From contig NC_008228.1 of the NCBI RefSeq assembly GCF_000014225.1, positions 2,108,001 through 2,172,000 of the forward strand: a stretch of DNA of 64,000 nucleotides, in the 5' to 3' direction. The notes under the pieces are model-generated. The model ran no database searches. It worked only from the letters and a program-made list of their open reading frames with translations, and was not told the origin of the DNA. Below are positions 8,627-16,106 of the stretch, in pieces. Source of the DNA: Paraglaciecola sp. T6c. Its GTDB lineage: Bacteria > Pseudomonadota > Gammaproteobacteria > Enterobacterales > Alteromonadaceae. Every line of letters begins with the position of its first letter. The stretch's first letter is position 1. The position numbers were made by a program, and so were the translations under genes.

Positions 8627-10330
8627 ATGTCTGAGTTGTTTTTACGTCAGCAATTTCCCATTTTTCACCAACAAAATGACGGATCGCCTTGGCTATATTT
8701 CGATAATGGTGCCACCACACAAAAGCCGCAGCCAGTTATTGATACCATAACTCGCTTTTACTCCCAGCAAAATGCGAATGTACACCGTGCTAGCCACCGA
8801 GTATCTGCTGACACCACAAACGCCTTTGAGCAGGTGCGTAAAGATGTCGCTGCATTGATCAATGCCAGCAGTGAAAAAGAAATCATTTGGACCAAGGGCA
8901 CAACAGAAAGCATTAACTTATTGGCTAACGTATTGGCCAAGGGGCACGTGGAATCTGGTGATGAGATTGTGTTGTCTGCGCTGGAGCACCACGCGAACAT
9001 TGTACCTTGGCAGCAAATCGCTAATGAACTGGGACTGCACATAAAAGTGATCCCAGTGAATAAAGATGGTGTGCTGCAGTTAGCAAACATTAAAAGTTTA
9101 ATCACCGATAAAACTGCTTTGGTAGCGGTTAGTCATGTCTCTAATGCGCTGGGAAATATAAACCCAATTTCGCACATTATCGCTCATGCTAAAAAGCATG
9201 GGGCATTAACGCTAATTGATGGTGCCCAGGCTATTGCTCATTTACCCGTAGACGTGCAGGCGCTTGATTGTGATTTTTATGCTTTCAGTGGTCATAAGAT
9301 GTTTGGCCCAACGGGAATTGGCGTTTTGTATGGCCGCCAAGTATTACTCGATGGTTTACCGCCGTACCAAACCGGTGGTGAAATGATTGAAAAGGTGAGT
9401 TTTTCAGGTACAACCTTTCAAGGATTACCGTTCAAATTTGAGGCCGGCACACCTAATATTGCTGGCGTGTTGGGTTTAGGGGCGGCCGTGTCTTTTTTAA
9501 AGACGCATCAATCGGTAATCCATGAACAAGAGCAAGCCCTGTATACCTCGTTAGTTAATGGCTTGCGAAGCATTTCAGGTATACGTTTATGGGGGGACCT
9601 TGAAAACAGCGTTTGCGTGCAATCATTCACTGTCGATGGGATCAACAACCAGGATCTTGGGCTATTGCTTAACGAGCATAATATCGCGGTTAGGGTAGGT
9701 CATCATTGTGCTATGCCATTGATGCAGGCGCTCTCAATTGATGGCACGGTGCGGGTTTCCTTGAGTGGCTACAATACCTTGCCAGAAATACATCATTTCA
9801 TTGACGTGCTACAAGGTATTGTAAGCTCGCTGCGCCCTGATTCTATAAACGCCAGCCAAGATTTAACGTCAGTAGCAGTGGTGAAAAACACTGCACCGCA
9901 AAATGAAGCATGGAATGACAAGGCGTTTGATTTTGACACTATGCCACTGGCGCTGAGCATACGACAGGCCAAGGGCTGGGATGAAACCTACCGGCAAATT
10001 ATGCTCGCCGGTAAACAATTGCATAAATTGCTTCCTGAGGATCACACTGGGCAATACGAAGTGATGGGCTGTGAGAGCCAAGTGTGGCTGAAATGCGTTG
10101 TACGCGATGATCACCTTATTTTAGCTGCTCATTCGCCAAGTAAAATCGTACGCGGGTTATTGGCCATCATTTTTGAGCCATTAGCGCGTCTAACGGTGCG
10201 TCAAATAAAGCAATTTAGTCTGCATGATTATTTACACGCGCTGGGGCTAGGTAAGCATGTGAGTCAATCAAGAGGCAATGGCTTGCAAGCCGTGATTGAA
10301 CAAATTCAACACCAGGTTCACTCACGTTAG
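8627..10330 (+). CDS. csdA-csdE: Cysteine desulfurase fused to SufE/CsdE-type sulfur acceptor
   Basis: A 567-residue bifunctional protein. Residues about 1-405 are a class-V PLP-dependent cysteine desulfurase of the SufS/CsdA type: cofactor lysine K224 in FSGHKMFGPTG and persulfide cysteine C361 in RVGHHCAMPLM. Residues about 430-567 form a SufE/CsdE domain with acceptor cysteine C482 in EVMGCESQVWL. The enzyme would take sulfur from cysteine and pass it internally to its own acceptor. In E. coli CsdA (401 aa) and CsdE (147 aa) are separate and feed CsdL/TcdA; a tcdA gene lies at 41198-41989. ATG at 8627 is chosen (GAG 6 nt upstream); ATG 8612 and TTG 8606 are alternatives. A Ser/Asn-rich linker joins the halves at about 405-430. 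Confidence 0.93.
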   Translation: MSELFLRQQFPIFHQQNDGSPWLYFDNGATTQKPQPVIDTITRFYSQQNANVHRASHRVSADTTNAFEQVRKDVAALINASSEKEIIWTKGTTESINLLANVLAKGHVESGDEIVLSALEHHANIVPWQQIANELGLHIKVIPVNKDGVLQLANIKSLITDKTALVAVSHVSNALGNINPISHIIAHAKKHGALTLIDGAQAIAHLPVDVQALDCDFYAFSGHKMFGPTGIGVLYGRQVLLDGLPPYQTGGEMIEKVSFSGTTFQGLPFKFEAGTPNIAGVLGLGAAVSFLKTHQSVIHEQEQALYTSLVNGLRSISGIRLWGDLENSVCVQSFTVDGINNQDLGLLLNEHNIAVRVGHHCAMPLMQALSIDGTVRVSLSGYNTLPEIHHFIDVLQGIVSSLRPDSINASQDLTSVAVVKNTAPQNEAWNDKAFDFDTMPLALSIRQAKGWDETYRQIMLAGKQLHKLLPEDHTGQYEVMGCESQVWLKCVVRDDHLILAAHSPSKIVRGLLAIIFEPLARLTVRQIKQFSLHDYLHALGLGKHVSQSRGNGLQAVIEQIQHQVHSR

Positions 10331-10398
10331 TTGGGATGTATAAAAATGAGCTGATGTGGCTATTAGCGCGGAAAACGAATGCGAAAGATGAGCGTGAA

Positions 10399-10938
10399 TT
10401 ATTTTATCAAGGGTAGAATAGTCTTAAAAGCAGGTGAACGGCAGTCTTTTATTAGCTCAAATAAAGCCATTTCTACGCTTGTGATGCTTGCTCCGCGTGC
10501 GCTTAATTTCTCTATCGCTAACGCTTTATTCTCTTGGGCTCTCGATGAGACAGCGTCGCTGACCACTTCTACGTGATAGCCTAAGTCCAGCATGCCAAGC
10601 ACCGTCTGATAAACACATACATGTGCTTCTATGCCACAGACAAGCCAGTTGTCCTTTTGGCTATCGTGTAGTGTGTCTACAAACGTCTGTGTATCACATG
10701 CGTTAAAGGTGTGCTTAGTGATAAGGGGATGGTGCGTAAGCTCTTCGGCTAACAGTGGAACTGTCGGACCTAATTTAAGTGGGGCTTGCTCTAGGCATAT
10801 ATTGGGGATAGCTAATATTTGAGCAGCGTTGATGAGCGTAAGTGTATTATGAAGCAGTGCTTCGCTTTGAAACACCTGATGGGCTAAGTTGCCTTGTATA
10901 TCGATAACAACAAGGCCAGTATCGTTTGTTTGTAGCAT
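10399..10938 (-). CDS. Isochorismatase-family cysteine hydrolase
   Basis: A 179-residue alpha/beta hydrolase of the isochorismatase-like superfamily, closest in feel to YcaC-type proteins. The catalytic triad is visible as D13 (VVIDIQ), K75 (LITKHTF) and C108 (GIEAHVCVYQT). The non-proline cis-peptide region GIEAHVC is well kept. The substrate cannot be assigned; relatives hydrolyse amides, carbamates or vinyl ethers. It is cytoplasmic, with no signal peptide. It is convergent with the cysteine desulfurase gene and stands alone. Confidence 0.9.
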   Translation of the reverse strand: MLQTNDTGLVVIDIQGNLAHQVFQSEALLHNTLTLINAAQILAIPNICLEQAPLKLGPTVPLLAEELTHHPLITKHTFNACDTQTFVDTLHDSQKDNWLVCGIEAHVCVYQTVLGMLDLGYHVEVVSDAVSSRAQENKALAIEKLSARGASITSVEMALFELIKDCRSPAFKTILPLIK

Positions 10939-10958
10939 CAGTTAGCCTGTTACTTTAG

Positions 10959-11189
10959 ATGATAAGTACGGTAACCAAGGATGGGTGTGATAACAACGAA
11001 TTTTGCACTACTGTGACTGCATGCTTGCTCTTTATTGGTGCGGCTGTCGGTGGTTTAAACTGTACACTTCTGTTCAATATGTTGATTTATAAGCGCTTAT
11101 TTTTTTACATATCAGGTGTGGTTATTGCTATGTCGCAGCCAGTATTTTATTTTGCCTTTGTTATTTATGCATTAGTGATTTTTCATTAA
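10959..11189 (+). CDS. Possible small membrane protein, 76 aa (doubtful)
   Basis: An open reading frame with two hydrophobic stretches (about residues 18-42 and 47-74) in the gap between the isochorismatase-like gene and the nucleoside permease gene. There is no convincing ribosome-binding site before the ATG, and T-rich DNA readily yields hydrophobic frames, so it may be spurious. It ends 41 nt before the TTG start preferred for the next gene. Confidence 0.28.
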   Translation: MISTVTKDGCDNNEFCTTVTACLLFIGAAVGGLNCTLLFNMLIYKRLFFYISGVVIAMSQPVFYFAFVIYALVIFH

Positions 11190-11230
11190 TGGCCTATTCA
11201 TTTGTTATTCGTTCATTCGGGAGTAATTCG

Positions 11231-12223
11231 TTGAAGTATTTAGTCTGTGCCTTGTGCCTATTAGTAAGTGTGTCAGTGATTGGGGCAGAGAAAAAGCCGA
11301 TTGCTGTAAAAGTGTTTATAGCCGGCATGTTTGAAATCGGTGCAAATCAAGGGGATAAAGCGGGAGAATTTCAACATTGGTATGAGCGTTATTTTGCCGA
11401 GGCCCAACCAATCACGATCCCGGGGGCGTTGACGCCGGTATTTTGTAATAAAAATGGCGTGTGTGGGTCGGTGTTAGGCATGGGCAAAGTGGCGTCTTCA
11501 TCCTCAATGCTCGCGATAGTTTTAAATAGCCAGTTTGATTTCTCTCATAGTTATTTCATGATCAGTGGCGTGGGCGGAATTCCTCCCTCGCAGGGCACCA
11601 TCGCGGATGTTAATTGGGGCAGTTGGTTAATCGATTACGATTTGGGGCACCGCTGGATGCCAGAAGAAGGCGAGGCAGGAGCGCCTGTATTTATGCCTAG
11701 GAAAGGTTATGAAGATATTCGTCGCTATCAGCTTAACCCTGCGTTAGTTAATTTCGCGGTTTCTTTATCAAAAAATGCTCAGCTAAAAGACTCACCTTCG
11801 GCTCAGGCGTATCGTATGCGTTACCCTGAACCGCAAGCGCGACGTAAACCAGCAGTGACTGTGGGCACGCATATCGCCGGTGATACTTTCTTTCATGGCC
11901 CAGGTCTGTCAGCTGAAGCACAATACATGAGTGAGCTATATGGGGCAGATGACTACATGATCGCAGAAATGGAAGGAGTGGCGATTGCCCAAGTACTCGC
12001 GCGGACAGTGGGTACTGACAGAATGCTCAGTTTACGAGGTGCGGTGAATTTTGACCAAGGAAATCCTAATGAATCTACGTTAGCGCATCTTGACCCTGCT
12101 CCGGGTGAAACCGCCGGAGGATTTGCCGAAACCGTGGAAAATATTGTCATAGTCGGTGGTAGTGTGGTTGATCACATTGTCACGCATTGGTCTGACTTTA
12201 AAGACGGTTACTCAGCAAAATAG
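11231..12223 (+). CDS. Periplasmic purine nucleoside permease-like (NUP) protein
   Basis: A 330-residue protein of the NUP (purine nucleoside permease) family, named after a Candida transporter although the fold is nucleoside-phosphorylase-like. A TTG start at 11231 is preferred: GGGAG lies 7 nt upstream, and translation from there begins directly with a signal peptide (MKYLVCALCLLVSVSVIGA). The in-frame ATG at 11189 would put 14 residues in front of it. Family segments include KVFIAGMFE near the mature N-terminus, VCGSVLGMGKVASSSS, YFMISGVGGIPP, TVGTHIAGDTFFHGPGL and IAEMEGVAIAQVL. It probably binds or converts purine nucleosides in the periplasm; the true activity is unknown. Confidence 0.88.
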   Translation: MKYLVCALCLLVSVSVIGAEKKPIAVKVFIAGMFEIGANQGDKAGEFQHWYERYFAEAQPITIPGALTPVFCNKNGVCGSVLGMGKVASSSSMLAIVLNSQFDFSHSYFMISGVGGIPPSQGTIADVNWGSWLIDYDLGHRWMPEEGEAGAPVFMPRKGYEDIRRYQLNPALVNFAVSLSKNAQLKDSPSAQAYRMRYPEPQARRKPAVTVGTHIAGDTFFHGPGLSAEAQYMSELYGADDYMIAEMEGVAIAQVLARTVGTDRMLSLRGAVNFDQGNPNESTLAHLDPAPGETAGGFAETVENIVIVGGSVVDHIVTHWSDFKDGYSAK

Positions 12224-12290
12224 TCTTATTTTTTTTCACCTCAGCCCAAGTGTTATGTGAGTGTTGATAGCTGTCGGCACTCAACTAACC

Positions 12291-12515
12291 TTAATCCATA
12301 GGATCTGACAGGGTAAAATCTCGGGGAGCCTGTTGGTCACATTTTTTGCATTCAAGGTCCATGTTCAGATGTTGCTCACGGCCTTGTTTTGTTATCACCC
12401 AAGGCCTGTTTGTCCACGGAGGATCGTGCCGTACATGTTGATGGTGACCACAGCCGAGTTTCGCTACCCAATGGTCTTCGTCATCTTTTACGTAACCAAT
12501 AATAGGCTGCTTCAT
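12291..12515 (-). CDS. DUF3565 family protein
   Basis: A 74-residue protein with the DUF3565 pattern: GYVKDDEDHWVAKLGCGHHQHVRH, then PPWTNRPWV, and a C-terminal CKKC. The Cys/His spacing (C22, H24/H25, H27, H30 and the CxxC near 57-60) suggests a metal-binding, perhaps zinc-ribbon-like, fold. No function is known to me. It is monocistronic, on the opposite strand to its neighbours. Confidence 0.87.
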   Translation of the reverse strand: MKQPIIGYVKDDEDHWVAKLGCGHHQHVRHDPPWTNRPWVITKQGREQHLNMDLECKKCDQQAPRDFTLSDPMD

Positions 12516-12608
12516 GATTGATTCTTCCTCTATATGCTACTGATGGCGCCCATGTAGCTTACCTCTTACGTTTACTTAAAATGAATAGTTGATCGTGTTT
12601 GTGGCAAT

Positions 12609-12686
12609 AACAGTCATTTTTGGTTGTAATGAATAAAAACAATCATTTTTGGTTGTTATTTAACTTAACAATCTAATTTGGTTGTT
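12609..12686 (+). promoter_or_regulatory. Three 20-bp imperfect dyads at exact 29-bp spacing (candidate operator array)
   Basis: Three copies of AACARTC-N6-GGTTGTW occur at 12609-12628, 12638-12657 and 12667-12686, each start 29 bp after the last. Within them CAGTCATTTTTGGTTGT, CAATCATTTTTGGTTGT and CAATCTAATTTGGTTGT are nearly the same, while the 9-bp spacers are unlike. The middle copy is an 8-bp inverted repeat with one mismatch around TTTT. The array ends about 75 bp before the SatD-like gene and directly upstream of a possible -35 box, so it is probably where a regulator, perhaps the HTH protein encoded next, binds. Confidence 0.8.
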
Positions 12687-12690
12687 TTAA

Positions 12691-12720
12691 TTGCATGAAC
12701 CGTCAGATTTATCGTAAACT
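12691..12720 (+). promoter_or_regulatory. Candidate sigma-70 promoter of the SatD-like/DUF3307 operon
   Basis: TTGCAT (12691-12696) and TAAACT (12715-12720) are separated by 18 bp and lie 4 nt after the third repeat and 40 nt before the start codon. The match to consensus is moderate. Its position just downstream of the repeats would suit activation, or repression by a bound array. Confidence 0.4.
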
Positions 12721-12760
12721 GATTGCCTAATCGATAAAGGCTACGACCTGAGGTACACGT

Positions 12761-13393
12761 ATGATCGCTGTTTTAACCGGAGACCTAGTAGACTCGACAG
12801 CCATGCCTGCGAAAGATTACCAGTGTGCGGTCAGTATCATGGATGATTATCTCGCCAAATGCCAAACACGATTTGCTGCAAAAGGCGAAATCTATCGTGG
12901 TGATAGTTTGCAGCTTATTTTCAAGCAGCCACAACATGCTATGCGCGCAGCAATTGAGCTTAAAAGCCTACTCTTTAGTACTGATGCAACTCAACGACCT
13001 TTGGGAATTACGCTGTCTGTAGGCTTGGGGGAGCAGCTTATTGACGGTAACAAACCCAGTGTTTCACAAGGAAGCGCATTTACCTTATCAGGTAGAGGAC
13101 TGGACAGTACACCTAGTGGGCACATTAGCTTACATCATGAGGGGGGCGCATTTTTTGATGCACTTGTGCTAGCAACGCAGTTTTTAGATAACGTGTTGTA
13201 TTCGCACACGCAAAAACAAGCGAGGGTGCTTTTTCATTATTTAAGTATGGATTTTCCCACTCACACCCAGTTAGCCAATGCATTGTCAACCAGTCAACAA
13301 AACGTGACTAAGCATTTAGCGCGTATTAGCGCGGATTTGATTAAAGCCTATGTTGTTTTTTTTGAGGAAAAATTAAGCAAGGAAAGTGACTAA
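12761..13393 (+). CDS. SatD-like protein: cyclase-fold domain plus C-terminal helix-turn-helix
   Basis: A 210-residue cytoplasmic protein resembling the SatD family. The N-terminal part looks like a class III nucleotide-cyclase fold: TGDLVDST at 6-13 resembles the cyclase D-x3-ST element, YRGDSLQLIF at 45-54 resembles the GD hairpin, and ITLSVGLGE at 83-91 fits the following strand. SQGSAFTLSGRGLD at 102-115 is the SatD-type conserved stretch. Residues about 168-190 (TQLANALSTSQQNVTKHLARI) have the shape of a DNA-binding helix-turn-helix. It may be a nucleotide-sensing regulator rather than an enzyme. It overlaps the DUF3307 gene by one base, and operator-like repeats precede it. Confidence 0.8.
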   Translation: MIAVLTGDLVDSTAMPAKDYQCAVSIMDDYLAKCQTRFAAKGEIYRGDSLQLIFKQPQHAMRAAIELKSLLFSTDATQRPLGITLSVGLGEQLIDGNKPSVSQGSAFTLSGRGLDSTPSGHISLHHEGGAFFDALVLATQFLDNVLYSHTQKQARVLFHYLSMDFPTHTQLANALSTSQQNVTKHLARISADLIKAYVVFFEEKLSKESD

Positions 13394-14112
13394 TGGTATT
13401 GTTTTTATTGATGATTGCAGCTCACATACTGGGTGATTTTTATATTCAGAAAGATAGCTGGGTAACCTGTCGAAATAATCATCATTTTGCCTCATGGGGG
13501 CTAGGTAAACATGTACTGTCTCATGTTGTTCTGCTCACTACTGCCATATGGTTGGCCGGCTTCTTAACTGCACAAGGCTGGATAGCCATTGTCGTGATAG
13601 GCTTTTCACATCTGCTTATCGATGTATGGAAGTCTTATCAACCAAACAAACTGAGCTACTTCTTATTAGACCAATTCTTTCATATCGTGATCATCGCTTT
13701 GGCTGCACTAGCGCTTAGTGGTATTGGCTTGGCCGAGATAAAAACACAGCTATATTTGCTCCTAAAAGTGAAATATGTAGCCATAACGTGTGCCTATGTG
13801 ATTGCGTGTCGGCCGGTATCGATAGCCATAACAATCGCTCTGGATAATTACACCGCACAATTAGCGGATAAACAAACGGGTCTTGCATCTGCAGGGCGCT
13901 GGATCGGCTATATAGAAAGGTGCTTAATTATCTCGTTTGTGTTGATTGGCCAATTTGCGGGTGTAGGCTTTTTGCTAGCAGCCAAAACGATTTTTCGATT
14001 TGGCGACTTAACAAAAGAAAAAGACATGAAGCTAACTGAGTACATGATGCTGGGCACCTTATTAAGCTTCTCATGTGCGTTATTACTGGGCTGGTGGGTC
14101 AATAGACTCTGA
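13393..14112 (+). CDS. DUF3307 family integral membrane protein
   Basis: A 239-residue multi-pass membrane protein. The N-terminal pattern (LLMIAAHILGDFYIQKDSW) and the HLLIDVWKS segment near residue 76 are hallmarks of DUF3307. Acidic and histidine residues inside helices (H11, D15, H74, D77) recall a membrane-embedded metal site, an inference from sequence only. The start codon overlaps the SatD-like stop (TAATG), so the two are translationally coupled. Function is unknown; the partnership suggests that the soluble regulator controls or senses the membrane protein. Confidence 0.85.
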   Translation: MVLFLLMIAAHILGDFYIQKDSWVTCRNNHHFASWGLGKHVLSHVVLLTTAIWLAGFLTAQGWIAIVVIGFSHLLIDVWKSYQPNKLSYFLLDQFFHIVIIALAALALSGIGLAEIKTQLYLLLKVKYVAITCAYVIACRPVSIAITIALDNYTAQLADKQTGLASAGRWIGYIERCLIISFVLIGQFAGVGFLLAAKTIFRFGDLTKEKDMKLTEYMMLGTLLSFSCALLLGWWVNRL

Positions 14113-14154
14113 TACTTAAGTGGCTACACGGTCAGCGTGTTGTTACAACCATGA

Positions 14155-14454
14155 TTAAATCGTCACAGCGAAGCTGAGAAGTTTACGCTCACCTTGTTCA
14201 ATACGAGTAACGCTGTGTTCGTATTTATCCGGTCTGAAAAGATAAACCCGGCCGAACAAATTGATAATGCACTTTTGACAATGAAACACACCACCCACTT
14301 TGGGCTGTCTTAACACGATATTGAATTTGTAGTATTTACCCTTGGCGATTGGGTCAATATGAGCCATGACCTTATGTTGATTAGGGTAGGTGACTAAATA
14401 GGCTGAAAGGCGTTTAGAGCTAAACAATACCTTGTTGCGAACACGAGCGAGCAC
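14155..14454 (-). CDS. Minimal 2OG-Fe(II) dioxygenase-like protein, 99 aa
   Basis: GTG start with GGAG 5 nt upstream. The short protein keeps the core signature of 2-oxoglutarate/Fe(II) oxygenases: HxD (H32, D34), a distal histidine H80 (YEHSVTRI) and the 2OG-binding arginine R90 ten residues on, with the QPKVGGVFHC strand between. That is the C-terminal half of a usual double-stranded beta-helix, without the N-terminal helical part. It could be a compact hydroxylase, a subunit needing a partner, or a remnant. The reading frame upstream is closed by a stop about 25 nt before the GTG, so it is not obviously a truncated longer gene at this locus. Confidence 0.7.
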   Translation of the reverse strand: MLARVRNKVLFSSKRLSAYLVTYPNQHKVMAHIDPIAKGKYYKFNIVLRQPKVGGVFHCQKCIINLFGRVYLFRPDKYEHSVTRIEQGERKLLSFAVTI

Positions 14455-14547
14455 AATATCTCCGAGCTGACTTAATTAAAAATTGATTATAACACGGGGT
14501 AGTAATCGTTTTTTAATATCATTAATGCTTAGCTAGACCTATTCTGA

Positions 14548-15990
14548 CTAATTCATTTTATGAACACGTACGCAATTTTTACCAGCGTGCTTAGCCTCAT
14601 ATAATGCGTCATCTGCGACTTTTACCATTCTCTCTAATGAACGTGCTTTCACGGCATAGGTAACGCCAAAGCTGGCTGAAATCGCTAAATCAGCTTCATC
14701 CTGAAGTGCAATCGGTTGAGCAGCAATTAGCGTGCAGGTGCGCTGGGCAATCGCTTTGGCTGTCTCAAGTTTTGTCGCGGGCAATAAAATAACAAACTCT
14801 TCGCCGCCCCAGCGGGCTATCGCATCGTGCTCACGTAATTCACTTTGCAGTAACACCGCAAATTCTACCAACACTTTATCGCCTACATTATGCCCGCGGG
14901 AATCATTGATACGTTTAAAATTGTCCACATCGACCATAATTAAACTGGCTTCTTGATTGGCTCTGACTATTTTGTCAAAACGCCATTGCACATATTCACG
15001 ATTATGTAATTGAGTAAGAGGATCAAGCTGATGTTTTTTAGCCGACTCGCGCTCAAAAAAACGAATAATGACATGAGCTGTCACAAAAACCACAAAAATA
15101 ATCAACAAAACAAACGAGGTATGGCTGGTGTATGCATCGGTGCTGGCGGTTTTACGTGATGATAGCGGAGTAAGAAGGTAGAGCTTCCAGTGCAAAGCCT
15201 TAAGGTCTATCTGTGCGATGAGGTTGATATAATCAGGGGTCTTAACGATGATATTATTCAAGCTTGGCAATAATTTTTGTTCTGCGGTCAATGCTTGAAA
15301 CCAAGATAGCTGCTCAACTGACAGAATACGTTTTCCATCAGCCAATAGGTCAGGATCTGATGCCAGTACAACATCTTGATTATTATCCACAAACACGAAA
15401 TCGTAACCGAAAGCATCTTTGTAGCTATCAAATGCGTCCAAGAACGTTTTTAAGCGTTTACCCACCCCAATAAACCCGAGAAATGCACCCTGATCATTGA
15501 ATACTTTCACGTCAAAATAAATGTGAATATCTTGTCTGTTACCTAACGCTGCTGCCACATTGTGAGTTTGTTCCTTAACGCGAAAATACCATTCAACTTC
15601 GCCTTCTTTTAACTCTAGTGTGCTGCCATTGGCGTTATATTGTTTGCGACTGTTTTCACTGGCAACAAAAAAGTCCATGTTGTAGTCCATGGACATACGC
15701 TTGACTAAATCGAGTATCGCCTTGTCATCGATGATTTGAGCATTCATCAATCGGCGCAAGGTTTGGGTATTGGCAAGTATTTGTGCAGTGTGCAGCGGCT
15801 TAACCAACTCCTGCGTGACTAAATCAAAAGCTGGAGACATGGATTGCTGCTGCAGTCGGCTTTGTTCTTCTACCGAGTCGGACAACGTTAAGTAACCGCT
15901 AATCGCTACCGCAATCGCCATAACAAGCAACATAATGGGCACTTTGAACCCGATACTGAGTAAGTTACTACGCTGGGAAGTGCTCAACAC
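14548..15990 (-). CDS. Membrane diguanylate cyclase with Cache-like sensor domain
   Basis: A 480-residue protein. An N-terminal TM helix (about 13-31) and a second near 287-310 flank a periplasmic region of about 250 residues, with Cache-like strands such as DIHIYFDVKVF and FLGFIGVGKRL. The cytoplasmic GGDEF domain begins at DPLTQLHNREY. The active site is GGEEF near residues 391-396 in RWGGEEFVILLP. An inhibitory RxxD site (REHD) sits five residues before it, so the enzyme should be active and feedback-inhibited by c-di-GMP. It lies 116 nt downstream of the glycosyltransferase gene on the same strand. Confidence 0.92.
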   Translation of the reverse strand: MLSTSQRSNLLSIGFKVPIMLLVMAIAVAISGYLTLSDSVEEQSRLQQQSMSPAFDLVTQELVKPLHTAQILANTQTLRRLMNAQIIDDKAILDLVKRMSMDYNMDFFVASENSRKQYNANGSTLELKEGEVEWYFRVKEQTHNVAAALGNRQDIHIYFDVKVFNDQGAFLGFIGVGKRLKTFLDAFDSYKDAFGYDFVFVDNNQDVVLASDPDLLADGKRILSVEQLSWFQALTAEQKLLPSLNNIIVKTPDYINLIAQIDLKALHWKLYLLTPLSSRKTASTDAYTSHTSFVLLIIFVVFVTAHVIIRFFERESAKKHQLDPLTQLHNREYVQWRFDKIVRANQEASLIMVDVDNFKRINDSRGHNVGDKVLVEFAVLLQSELREHDAIARWGGEEFVILLPATKLETAKAIAQRTCTLIAAQPIALQDEADLAISASFGVTYAVKARSLERMVKVADDALYEAKHAGKNCVRVHKMN

Positions 15991-16106
15991 AAAATTCCGA
16001 TATGTTTAAAAACCGGTAATATTACTTAGTTTAGTGAATGAAATATATACCATTTTAGTGTTAGTTTTTGTATGAAAAACAATCGATAGTGTCATGTGAG
16101 ATTGCA

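Noticed and set aside
10959-11189. The 76-codon frame as a firm membrane-protein gene
   Set aside because: No ribosome-binding site and T-rich DNA that gives hydrophobic frames by chance; kept only as a low-confidence feature.
12199-12238. Possible terminator after the nucleoside permease-like gene (AAGAC...GTCTT before a T-run)
   Set aside because: Only 5 bp of stem with a loop of about 17 nt; the T-run alone is not convincing.
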